A stretch of DNA of 64,000 nt from Lachnospiraceae bacterium. GTDB taxonomy: Bacteria; Bacillota; Clostridia; Lachnospirales; Lachnospiraceae. Below, one piece after another: positions 56,603-64,000 of this stretch (position 1 is its first letter; each line of letters begins with the position of its first letter). The stretch lies in NCBI GenBank assembly GCA_017467845.1, contig JAFUKH010000010.1, forward strand, positions 20,635 to 84,634. The letters run 5' to 3'. The notes beneath the pieces were generated by a model that made no database searches, had not been told where the DNA came from, and worked only from the letters and a program-made list of their open reading frames with translations. The position numbers and the translations under genes are program-made.

Positions 56603-56696
56603 GGTAAAAACTCTGCATATCCTCCTGTGGATTGCTGTTCATTAAGCAATTATAATGGGAGCAAAGTGTTAATGTAACTAAGCGAGGAGGAATTGC

Positions 56697-58196
56697 ATGA
56701 AATTTCAGAATCCCATAATTCCGGGCTTTTATCCGGATCCAAGTATTTGTAAGGCGAATGGTAAGTATTATATGGTGTGCAGTAGCTTCCAGTATTTTCC
56801 GGGAGTTCCCCTTTTTGAGAGTGAGGATTTGATTAATTGGACCCAGATTGGGCATGTGCTCACCAGAGAGAGCCAGCTTCCGTTAGATGGAGCGGGTAAT
56901 GCGGGTGGTATTTATGCACCAACCATTCGTTACAACAATGGAAGATTCTATATGGTTACCACTAATGTGACCGGCGGTGGCAATTTCTATGTATATACTG
57001 ATGATATCTATGGAGAGTGGTCAGAAAGAATCTTCGTGGAGCAGGGCGGCATCGATCCATCTCTTTATTTTGAAGATGGCAAGACTTATTTTATGAGTAA
57101 TGGAGAAGCGGACAATGGCGAGCAGGGGATTACCCAGTGCGAGATTGATATTGAAACCGGTAAGAAGCTGATGCCTTCTGTATGTGTGTATAAGGGTGCC
57201 GGTGGAAGATATATTGAGTCTCCCCATCTTTATAAATTTGGTGATACCTATTACATTATGGTAGCTGAGGGTGGTACCGAGTACGGTCATATGGTAGTGT
57301 ATGCGAAAGGTGATTCTCCATATGGACCATTTACTAACTATCCCCAGAATCCGGTGTTGACCAATCGAAACTTAGGCGGTTATGTAATCCAGGGCTGTGG
57401 TCATGCGGATATCGTGCAGGATGACAATGATAACTATTGGATGGTACATTTGGGATTCCGCCAGATTGATCGCTGGATGCCCTTTCATATCACCGGTCGT
57501 GAGGTATATCTGGTGCCTATGACTTTTGATGAAAAGGGTTGGTTTACCGCAGGTGTGAAGGGGATTACTCCTGTGGAAATTGAAACGAATCGAATTTCGG
57601 ATTCTGTGATACAGAAGAGAAAACTGACAGAGACCTTTGAGAATACGAAGGTAGGTACAGATTGGGTATTTATCCGCAATCCTCATATGGAAAACTATGA
57701 TTGCAAGGAAGATTCGTTTGTACTGACACAGACGTCATATGGTCTTGGAGAGGAAAAGGAGTCTCCTACCGCCATCAGTATTCGCCAGAGAGAGATGCGT
57801 GGGGATGTGAGCTGCCGTGTAGAATGTGCAGATGGTGAGGCCGGTATTTCCTTGTATATGAACGAGTCCCACCACTATGATTTGTGCCTTCGTAAGAAGG
57901 GAGAGGCATATCAGGTAGTAAAGCGCAGCTGCATCGGCTGGGTAGAGTGTGAGCAAAATGTGGTAACTTTGGAAGGTGACGGAGATGTCATGTTGAAGAT
58001 TCGCTTGGAAAACAAGGATTACTTTTTCAGCGCAAAGCAGGGTGCGAGAGAATATGAATTGGGCAAGCTTGAGACCAGGTATTTGTCTTCTGAGGTGGCT
58101 TGTGGATTTACAGGAGTTATGATTTCGTTGTATACCTATGGTACAGAAGGTGAGCAGGCGAAGTTTACTGACTTTAATATCGTATATGAGGAATGA
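56697..58196 (+). CDS. GH43 beta-xylosidase/alpha-arabinofuranosidase
   Basis: Inverting glycoside hydrolase of 499 residues with a five-bladed beta-propeller followed by a beta-sandwich from about 320. The catalytic residues are visible: Asp14 general base in FYPDPS, the pKa-modulating aspartate in GGIDPSLYF (near 122) and the acid glutamate in RYIESPHLYK (near 181). It lacks a signal peptide, so it cleaves imported xylo- or arabino-oligosaccharides. GCGAGGAGG precedes the ATG. Confidence 0.93.
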   Translation: MKFQNPIIPGFYPDPSICKANGKYYMVCSSFQYFPGVPLFESEDLINWTQIGHVLTRESQLPLDGAGNAGGIYAPTIRYNNGRFYMVTTNVTGGGNFYVYTDDIYGEWSERIFVEQGGIDPSLYFEDGKTYFMSNGEADNGEQGITQCEIDIETGKKLMPSVCVYKGAGGRYIESPHLYKFGDTYYIMVAEGGTEYGHMVVYAKGDSPYGPFTNYPQNPVLTNRNLGGYVIQGCGHADIVQDDNDNYWMVHLGFRQIDRWMPFHITGREVYLVPMTFDEKGWFTAGVKGITPVEIETNRISDSVIQKRKLTETFENTKVGTDWVFIRNPHMENYDCKEDSFVLTQTSYGLGEEKESPTAISIRQREMRGDVSCRVECADGEAGISLYMNESHHYDLCLRKKGEAYQVVKRSCIGWVECEQNVVTLEGDGDVMLKIRLENKDYFFSAKQGAREYELGKLETRYLSSEVACGFTGVMISLYTYGTEGEQAKFTDFNIVYEE

Positions 58197-58215
58197 CAAG
58201 ACGGTCATTTGTAAA

Positions 58216-58244
58216 GGAACAGAGGAATACCCCTGTTCTTTTTT
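58216..58244 (+). terminator. GH43 terminator
   Basis: GGAACAG (58216-58222) pairs with CTGTTC, followed by six T residues. AGACA/TGTCT forms another small hairpin just after it. Confidence 0.75.
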
Positions 58245-58365
58245 AGACATTGGAAGTGTCTGACAAAATATGTCGGCATTCCTATTTAAACATTCACATT
58301 TTCAGCCAAATATGATAAAATATTCAAATAATCTGATAATAATTAATTTGGGGGTAACGATATAT

Positions 58366-59202
58366 ATGAAACATAAAGTTTTATTGGCGGGAAAAAACGG
58401 AACAATAGTAGATGATTTTTTCTATGCACTGAATGCTGAGTATGAATGTATGACTACATCTAATCGAAGTGAAGATATCGCTAATCACATTCATTACTTC
58501 CAACCGGAAGTATTTGTATATTGCTTTGCTTCAGAGACAAAGGAAGATATTGTTAAGCTCACCAAGGCACTGGAAGAAGTAGGAAGAAGTCTGAAGATGA
58601 TTCTGATTGGTGATTCTACAGCTTGTAATGAATTCCTGCATCTTAAGCCGGAGCCGGTAAAATTGGTTCTCCATCGTCCGATTACAGCCCATACAATTAA
58701 TGAAAAACTGCAGAAGTATTTTGAAAGACAGAGTACTCCCGGCGATATGGAGGAGCCGGATGAATTACGGGATTTGTATAATTATGTAAAAAACATGCAG
58801 ATGGATGTGGAATCCTTACCCGCCATTTCCTTAGAAGAAGAGCAGAAGCATGTGTTGGTCATTGATGATGATCCAATGATGCTTCGTTTGATTAAAGCCG
58901 AGCTTAAGGACAGATATAATGTAGCTACAGCAGTTAATGGCAAGGTGGGATTAAAGTTCTTAGAGCGTAAAAAGACAGATTTGATTCTTTTGGATTATGA
59001 GATGCCTGAAGAGGATGGTCCGACAGTTTTAAGAAAGCTTCGTGAGAATGAGAATACGAAAGACATTCCGGTAGTATTTCTCACGGGTATCAATGATAAA
59101 GAAAAGATCCAGAAGGTGTTGGCGATGAAACCTCAAGGATATTTATTAAAGCCCATTGAGTGTGAACAGTTGGTTGAGGTAATCAGTCGGGTGATTGGAT
59201 AA
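58366..59202 (+). CDS. Response regulator with N-terminal pseudo-receiver
   Basis: A 278-residue protein. The C-terminal receiver (about 155-278) is complete: VLVIDDDPM, DLILLDYEMPE with the phospho-acceptor Asp, FLTG and LLKPIE. The N-terminal 120 residues look like a degenerate receiver (KHKVLLAGKNGTIVDDFFYA), without the acidic pocket. No output domain is present, so it should work in a phosphorelay or by protein contact. The start is the ATG at 58366 after GGGGG. It is 14 nt before the hybrid kinase. Confidence 0.85.
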   Translation: MKHKVLLAGKNGTIVDDFFYALNAEYECMTTSNRSEDIANHIHYFQPEVFVYCFASETKEDIVKLTKALEEVGRSLKMILIGDSTACNEFLHLKPEPVKLVLHRPITAHTINEKLQKYFERQSTPGDMEEPDELRDLYNYVKNMQMDVESLPAISLEEEQKHVLVIDDDPMMLRLIKAELKDRYNVATAVNGKVGLKFLERKKTDLILLDYEMPEEDGPTVLRKLRENENTKDIPVVFLTGINDKEKIQKVLAMKPQGYLLKPIECEQLVEVISRVIG

Positions 59203-59216
59203 AGGGAGATACGCAA

Positions 59217-61943
59217 ATGAGTACGGAAGCGATAAATAAGACATCTGAGTCAGAAGAAAAATTACGACTGACGGATTTGATTGATGTAGATACTTTACAA
59301 TTGATTCAGGATACTTTTGCTGAAATTACGGGAGTTACTATCGGTATTTCTGATTCTAACGGAGTCATTGTAACCAAGGATACTCGATCCACAGAATTTT
59401 GTAAGAACTTTAACAAAATGTCGCCTATCGGAAGAGCCAGATGTGAACATTGTGATATTGAGGGAACCAAGAGGGCACTTCAAATGGGAAAATCTGTGAC
59501 CTATCATTGTCATGCGGGACTTATCGATTTTGCGGCACCCATTATGGCACATGGAGAGTTGATTGGATGTATTACCGGTGGTCAGGTACGAATCGAAGAA
59601 CTGGATGAAACACAGCTTAGGCGTACTGCAGAAGAGATTCAGGTGGATCCGGATGGGTATGTGGAAGCAGCTGCGAAGGTGCCTTATATCAGCGAAGAGC
59701 AATTGAAGCGAAATACAGACTTTTTATATAAGATGTCTACCATCCTCTCAGAGATGGCGTATGATCGATATGATGTGATTGTGTCCAATAAGGAAATTGA
59801 GCACGCAGCACAGATGAAGTCAGACTTTCTGGCGAATATGAGCCATGAAATCAGAACCCCCATGAACGCTGTAATCGGTATGGCGGAAATGGCACTTCGT
59901 GAGGATCTGCCGTCGGCAGCGAGAGGATATATCAGTCAGATTATTTCATCGGGCAAGACTCTCCTTACGATTATTAATGATATTCTGGATTTCTCTAAGG
60001 TTGAGTCCGGTAAGATGACTATTGAGGAAACGGAGTATGAGCCTATGTCTATTGTCAATGACGTGGCTAATATCGTGAATACCAGAATCGGAGAGAAAGA
60101 TTTGGAGTTGATTCTGGATATTGCACCGGGATTACCACGCAGACTTTTAGGGGATAGCGAGCGTATCAAACAGGTAATCATTAATCTTTCCAACAATGCG
60201 ATAAAATTTACCAGACAAGGACAGGTTGTATTAAAAGTAGGATATACTAAAGTTAATGAGGAAGAAATAAGGTTAGAGGTTGCGGTTAAAGATACCGGTA
60301 TTGGTATTAAGAAAGAGGACTTGACCAAGATTTTCCAATCCTTCCAGCAGGTGGACAGTAAACGTAACCGAAATATTGAGGGAACCGGACTGGGTCTCGC
60401 TATCTCCCGCAGCTTTGTTAATCTCATGGGAGGAGAGATTTCGGTAGAGAGTGAATATGAGAAAGGTAGTACCTTCTCTTTCTGGGTTCCTCAGAAAATT
60501 TTTGATGAGAAGCCTTCTATTGTTGTAAATGATGTAAGTAGTATAAAGGCGGCCGGTCTTGTTGCTAATGGCTTTTTGAAAGACCATCTGGAAAAAGATA
60601 TGGCGCATCTGGGTATTAACTATATGTCTTTGAATACAGAGAAGGAACTGGGCACTTTGCTGGATACGGACGTTAAGTATCTGTTTGTGGGACAGGGAAT
60701 GTTTTCTGTAAAAGTAGAAGAATTTGTTAAGAAGCATCCTGAAATTACCGCTGTATTGATGATTGATTTCAGAACGTCAGTGAAGTTTAATATCCCTAAT
60801 TTGATGGTGATGAAGAAACCGGTCTATGTGTTGAATATTGCTTCCATCTTTAACGGTGAAGATATAAATGCCGGTTTCAATTTCGGTGGTTATAACGATT
60901 TTGAATTTATTGCTCCGGAAGCAGAGATTTTGATTGTGGATGATAATGCTATTAATCTGACGGTTGCGGAGGGCTTGCTGAAGCCATTGCAGATGAAGAT
61001 AGAGACTGCGTTAAGCGGTAGCGAAGCGATAGGAAAAATCTCAGACAAAATGTATGATTTGATTTTTATGGATCATATGATGCCGGAATTGGATGGTGTG
61101 GAAACTACCCGTATTATTCGTAGATTTCATGCGGAGTATGCAAATGTGCCAATTATAGCTCTGACAGCTAATGCAGTCAGTGGAACGAAGGAGATGTTCC
61201 TGGCCGAGGGCATGAATGATTTTGTGGCAAAACCCATTGAAATGAGAACGATGCTGTCAAAGCTACGGACCTGGCTCCCTAAGCACAAGATTAAAAAAGT
61301 ATATTCTGTGGCAGGAGGAGAAACGGAAGAGAAGAAAGACATTGTCAGTGTAATGATTGAAGGGTTGGACACGGGAGCAGCACTGAAGCTTCTAGGAACA
61401 GAAAAACTTTTCTGGGCGGTTCTTAAGGATTTCTATCAGGCAATTCCAAGGAAAGCAAAGCTGATTAAGGAATTGGAGACTAAGGAAGATTGGAAGGCAT
61501 ATACTATCGAAGTGCATGCACTGAAAAGTGCAGCTAAGCAGGTGGGTGCGTTAGAGCTTTCCCAGAAGGCACTTAGGATGGAAAAGGCCGGAAATGACGG
61601 AGACGGTAATTTGATTCATAGTTGTACTGACGAATTAGTGCAGCAGTACATAGGCTATATTGACATTTTGAAAGAATATTTCCCGGAAGAGAAGAAGGAG
61701 CCGGACTCCGGTAGGGAGATAACTGTCAAGGAACTGGAAAGTTTCTTTGAGCAAATTCGTACCGCCATGGAAGATTTAGACATGGATACTGTAATGGAGA
61801 TTTTCAATGTTATGGCAGAATTCCACTACAAAGATGAGGAAGAAGCTTTATTTGAAATGCTGGGAGAAGCAGCAACGGATTATGATGTAGAGAGTTGCGA
61901 AGAGATTATCCAAAAGTGGGAAAACTATTATAACATGCATTAA
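59217..61943 (+). CDS. PocR-domain hybrid histidine kinase with HPt
   Basis: A 908-residue cytoplasmic kinase. The N-terminal PocR ligand-binding domain (about 17-170, LIQDTFAEITGVTIGISDSNG, with a cysteine-rich ARCEHCD loop) may bind small molecules or metal. HisKA has DFLANMSHEIRTPMNAVIGM (His near 210), then HATPase with DTGIGIKKEDLTKIF. A degenerate receiver-like segment (about 440-560) is followed by a complete receiver, ILIVDDNAINLTVAEGLL with DLIFMDHMMPELDG. The end carries an HPt helix VHALKSAAKQVGALELS. There are no membrane segments. Together with the preceding regulator it forms a full phosphorelay. Confidence 0.9.
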   Translation: MSTEAINKTSESEEKLRLTDLIDVDTLQLIQDTFAEITGVTIGISDSNGVIVTKDTRSTEFCKNFNKMSPIGRARCEHCDIEGTKRALQMGKSVTYHCHAGLIDFAAPIMAHGELIGCITGGQVRIEELDETQLRRTAEEIQVDPDGYVEAAAKVPYISEEQLKRNTDFLYKMSTILSEMAYDRYDVIVSNKEIEHAAQMKSDFLANMSHEIRTPMNAVIGMAEMALREDLPSAARGYISQIISSGKTLLTIINDILDFSKVESGKMTIEETEYEPMSIVNDVANIVNTRIGEKDLELILDIAPGLPRRLLGDSERIKQVIINLSNNAIKFTRQGQVVLKVGYTKVNEEEIRLEVAVKDTGIGIKKEDLTKIFQSFQQVDSKRNRNIEGTGLGLAISRSFVNLMGGEISVESEYEKGSTFSFWVPQKIFDEKPSIVVNDVSSIKAAGLVANGFLKDHLEKDMAHLGINYMSLNTEKELGTLLDTDVKYLFVGQGMFSVKVEEFVKKHPEITAVLMIDFRTSVKFNIPNLMVMKKPVYVLNIASIFNGEDINAGFNFGGYNDFEFIAPEAEILIVDDNAINLTVAEGLLKPLQMKIETALSGSEAIGKISDKMYDLIFMDHMMPELDGVETTRIIRRFHAEYANVPIIALTANAVSGTKEMFLAEGMNDFVAKPIEMRTMLSKLRTWLPKHKIKKVYSVAGGETEEKKDIVSVMIEGLDTGAALKLLGTEKLFWAVLKDFYQAIPRKAKLIKELETKEDWKAYTIEVHALKSAAKQVGALELSQKALRMEKAGNDGDGNLIHSCTDELVQQYIGYIDILKEYFPEEKKEPDSGREITVKELESFFEQIRTAMEDLDMDTVMEIFNVMAEFHYKDEEEALFEMLGEAATDYDVESCEEIIQKWENYYNMH

Positions 61944-61985
61944 TCAAATGGGTTCCGCGTGGCATCCACCGGCCTGAAGGACTGG

Positions 61986-62768
61986 TTATTTATTATTTTT
62001 ACGAAATTTAGCAGGGGTTACCCCTGCTATTTTTTTGAACTGACGATAAAAGTGCACAGGACTGTTGTAACCACAGATTTCTGCAATCTGCTCCATGGGG
62101 AGATCTGTAGTAAGTAATGTATTCTTGGCATGCTCTATGCGGAAATGAATCACATCCTGCTGATAAGAGGTGCCGAAGAGCTGGGTATAAATGTGTTGAA
62201 AATAGGACTCGCTGATGCCAAGACCTTGAGCACAGGCGGAGATATCGGAAGTATTGGTTAAATCATTTTGGATATCCAGACGAATGGCACGGAGTCTGTC
62301 TGCATAAGGGGTAGCTGGAAGGGCGGTATCTGCGTGAGTCAAGGCAGAGAGCAGATGATTGATGATGACTTCAAACAGGGCATCAATATTTTTCTCCGCA
62401 TAGGGAGCAGGAGTGTAAGACGATTCCCACAGGAGCTGTCGGATAAGAGTGGTATACACTTCCGCAGAACCGGAAGGAATGGGAGTATTCACCGAAGGGA
62501 ACTGGGAGTTAAACATGGCCGGTTCGCTTACAGTAAAATGAAGCCAGTCGTCCATGTAATTACCGGAGGGATTGGTATAAGAGTAGGGGGTTCCCGGAGA
62601 AATAATCAGTGCCGTACCGGGCTGGATTTGATAAATATTTCCTCCTATATGAAACTCGCCCTGAGAGCGTACATTTAAAAGAACATAACAAGGGAGTCCG
62701 TCCGGTCTGGACATTTGAAAGTTTCCAACGTGTTTAGAGCCGCAACCGCCACGTATAATCTGATACAT
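61986..62768 (-). CDS. AraC family transcriptional regulator
   Basis: A 260-residue regulator with a cupin sensor (about 15-105, LLNVRSQGEFHIGGNIYQIQPGTALIISPGTPYSY) and two HTH motifs at the C-terminus (ISACAQGLGISESYFQHIYTQLFG; MEQIAEICGYNSPVHFYRQF). AGGAGG precedes the ATG. It is divergent from the DUF2264 gene, with a 140-nt shared promoter region holding GGATATTATCC, so it is the likely activator of that carbohydrate-related gene. Confidence 0.9.
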   Translation of the reverse strand: MYQIIRGGCGSKHVGNFQMSRPDGLPCYVLLNVRSQGEFHIGGNIYQIQPGTALIISPGTPYSYTNPSGNYMDDWLHFTVSEPAMFNSQFPSVNTPIPSGSAEVYTTLIRQLLWESSYTPAPYAEKNIDALFEVIINHLLSALTHADTALPATPYADRLRAIRLDIQNDLTNTSDISACAQGLGISESYFQHIYTQLFGTSYQQDVIHFRIEHAKNTLLTTDLPMEQIAEICGYNSPVHFYRQFKKIAGVTPAKFRKNNK

Positions 62769-62908
62769 AAAATCCTCCTGATAGCAGAAAAGGTTACTTT
62801 TAAAATAGTATAGGATATTATCCGAAATGCGTCAATCATGTATCATAAGAATAGAAAAGAAAGCTTGCCGGCAAAGTGTATTTTATTTGGTAAAGGAGCG
62901 TAAGAAAA

Positions 62909-64000
62909 ATGATATTTCAGCCGAAAACGTTAGATTATGATTTGAGTCCCTACACTGGACTTACAAGGAAGAGCTGGCTGGAGGCAGCAGAGTATATGCT
63001 CACCGGAATTTTCCGGCATATTAAGGATTTTCAGGATCCGGTAGTGATGCCCAGAAGGGAGACGGAGATTACATACCCCCATTACTATTCAAATCCTGAG
63101 ACTCAGGAAGCGGAGCGTAAGGCAGAGATGTTTGAGGGTTTGACTCGAAGCTTCTTTATCGGTGCACCGCTGATTCACAATAAGCCGGAGATAACTATTT
63201 GTGGCAAGAAGCTGGCAGATTATTATAAGAATCAGATACTTCGTTCCTGTGATGAAAAGGACCCCATTTTCGTGGGCACCTATGAGTCATTGCAGGATAC
63301 GGTAGGTCATGTGGATCCCTTCCGTGCGTTCCAGCAAACGGTGGAGACCTGTGCGCTGGTAATCTGCCTCTGGATAAGTAAAGAAGAAATCTGGGATACC
63401 TATACCAAGGCGGAGAAGGACCAGATTGCAGCATTTCTCACCAGCTTTGCCCATGCAAACACTGTGCCGCAGAACTGGCGACTTTTCAATATGCTGGACA
63501 TGGCGTTTCTACATATGGAGGGATACCCTATTGATGAAGAAATCATGTTGGACCATGCTCAGGCGATATTGAATTATTATGTGGGTGACGGTTGGTATCG
63601 TGATGGTCAGAGCTTTGATTATTATTCCTGTTGGGCATTTAATGTGTATGCACCTCTTTGGAATCTGTGGTATGGCTACGAGAATATGCCGGAGATTGCA
63701 GCCCGCTTTGAGGAGCATTCCAATAAATTGATGGAGACCTACCCGGACTTCTTTGACGAGGACGGCTATACCAACATGTGGGGTAGAAGCAATATCTACC
63801 GTAACGCGGCGACAAGTGCTTTTGACGGTAATCTATTCCTTAGAAACTCTAAGGCAGACCCGGGGCTGGCAAGACGTATTTCTTCCGGTTCCCTGATGCA
63901 GTTCCTGGGAAGAGAGGATTTCCTGTGGAATGGGATTCCGACTCTGGGATTCTATGGACAGTTTTCACCACTGGTGCAGGGATATTCCTGCGCGGAGTCA
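62909..64000 (+). CDS. DUF2264 protein, cut off by the window end
   Basis: 364 codons are present, from the ATG at 62909 (AAAGGAG upstream) to the window end, with no stop. The opening SPYTGLTRKSWLEAAEYML and the aromatic-rich YYVGDGWYRDGQSFDYYSCW, then FDEDGYTNMWGRSNIYRNAA, are DUF2264 hallmarks. This family has an alpha/alpha toroid fold like glycoside hydrolases and unsaturated-uronide hydrolases, and is found in polysaccharide-use loci. No catalytic assignment can be made. The 3' part lies beyond the window. Confidence 0.85.
   Translation, partial: MIFQPKTLDYDLSPYTGLTRKSWLEAAEYMLTGIFRHIKDFQDPVVMPRRETEITYPHYYSNPETQEAERKAEMFEGLTRSFFIGAPLIHNKPEITICGKKLADYYKNQILRSCDEKDPIFVGTYESLQDTVGHVDPFRAFQQTVETCALVICLWISKEEIWDTYTKAEKDQIAAFLTSFAHANTVPQNWRLFNMLDMAFLHMEGYPIDEEIMLDHAQAILNYYVGDGWYRDGQSFDYYSCWAFNVYAPLWNLWYGYENMPEIAARFEEHSNKLMETYPDFFDEDGYTNMWGRSNIYRNAATSAFDGNLFLRNSKADPGLARRISSGSLMQFLGREDFLWNGIPTLGFYGQFSPLVQGYSCAES

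Noticed and set aside
1-64000. CRISPR array
   Set aside because: No set of regularly spaced identical repeats was seen; the GTATC arrays vary in spacing and sequence and have no cas genes.
1-64000. Intact insertion sequence or prophage
   Set aside because: No transposase, integrase or structural phage genes are visible; only relics (KilA-N, Bro-N) and a MITE-like element.

Overview
The window looks like chromosomal DNA of a low-to-mid-GC Gram-positive anaerobe of the Lachnospiraceae (Clostridium cluster XIVa). This is inferred from gene content: AAGGAGG-type ribosome binding sites, a dipicolinate synthase pair (dpaA/dpaB, an endospore trait), PerR with a rubredoxin-first rubrerythrin, MecA, MocR/XRE regulators, L-rhamnose and xylan/glucoside utilisation genes, and many small xenologous cassettes. 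No species is claimed. I saw no rRNA, no CRISPR array and no intact transposase or prophage.

Layout. 0.3-5.7 kb: metallophosphoesterase, radical SAM protein, a BrnT/BrnA toxin-antitoxin pair, HAD phosphatase, endonuclease III and a DEDDh exonuclease. 5.7-14.4 kb: envelope protein VanW, AIR-synthase-like enzyme, Lrp regulator, aminotransferase, TrmL, a PilZ protein, MecA, a Fur-regulated metal permease, and tRNA-Lys(CTT) with a broken partial copy 0.6 kb upstream. 14.4-25 kb is the most accessory stretch: a frameshifted DUF3800 gene behind a structured leader, a zinc-ribbon/membrane/LRR protein, a decayed KilA-N gene with its XRE partner, a fluoride riboswitch controlling a cation/proton antiporter, an esterase, a three-gene XRE/membrane/zinc-ribbon operon with twin operators, and an orphan solute-binding lipoprotein. 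25-31.6 kb: alkyltransferase-like protein, RsmH, asnB, dpaB, dpaA (with a sigma-K-like promoter) and hisD. 32-38 kb: GH31 glycosidase with AraC regulator, a lipase-like hydrolase, a DUF4160/DUF2442 pair, a LexA-box gene, and perR-rbr. 38-47 kb: a two-component system, a type I toxin-antitoxin locus, an interrupted HTH/kinase gene, RluA, PurC, and an SDR/NTF2/MocR cluster. 47-56 kb: rhaB-rhaA, MATE pump, a hairpin MITE, truA and a small-molecule/nucleotide-sanitation operon. 56-64 kb: a Bro-N relic, GH43, a response regulator with a PocR hybrid kinase, AraC and the start of a DUF2264 gene.

The most unusual content is between the genes. Three families of structured intergenic sequence recur. 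(1) GTATC/GATAC hairpin arrays lie at 1-230, 31620-31860 and 47310-47600; two of these regions share a longer module, present in inverted orientation. (2) A roughly 145-nt multibranched element at 30142-30286 and 49151-49298 has stems that differ in sequence but stay paired, and a diverged relative lies at 14434-14540. (3) A type I toxin locus at 40246-40600 has a second copy at 47165-47288 that keeps only the antisense RNA. Further signals are a long-hairpin MITE-like element (52084-52338), a strong-promoter short RNA (30058-30132), a LexA box inside a promoter (36735-36747) and a sigma-K-like promoter before dpaA. Carbohydrate use (GH31, GH43, RhaA/RhaB, DUF2264, two AraC regulators, orphan binding protein) suggests a plant-polysaccharide or mucin niche.
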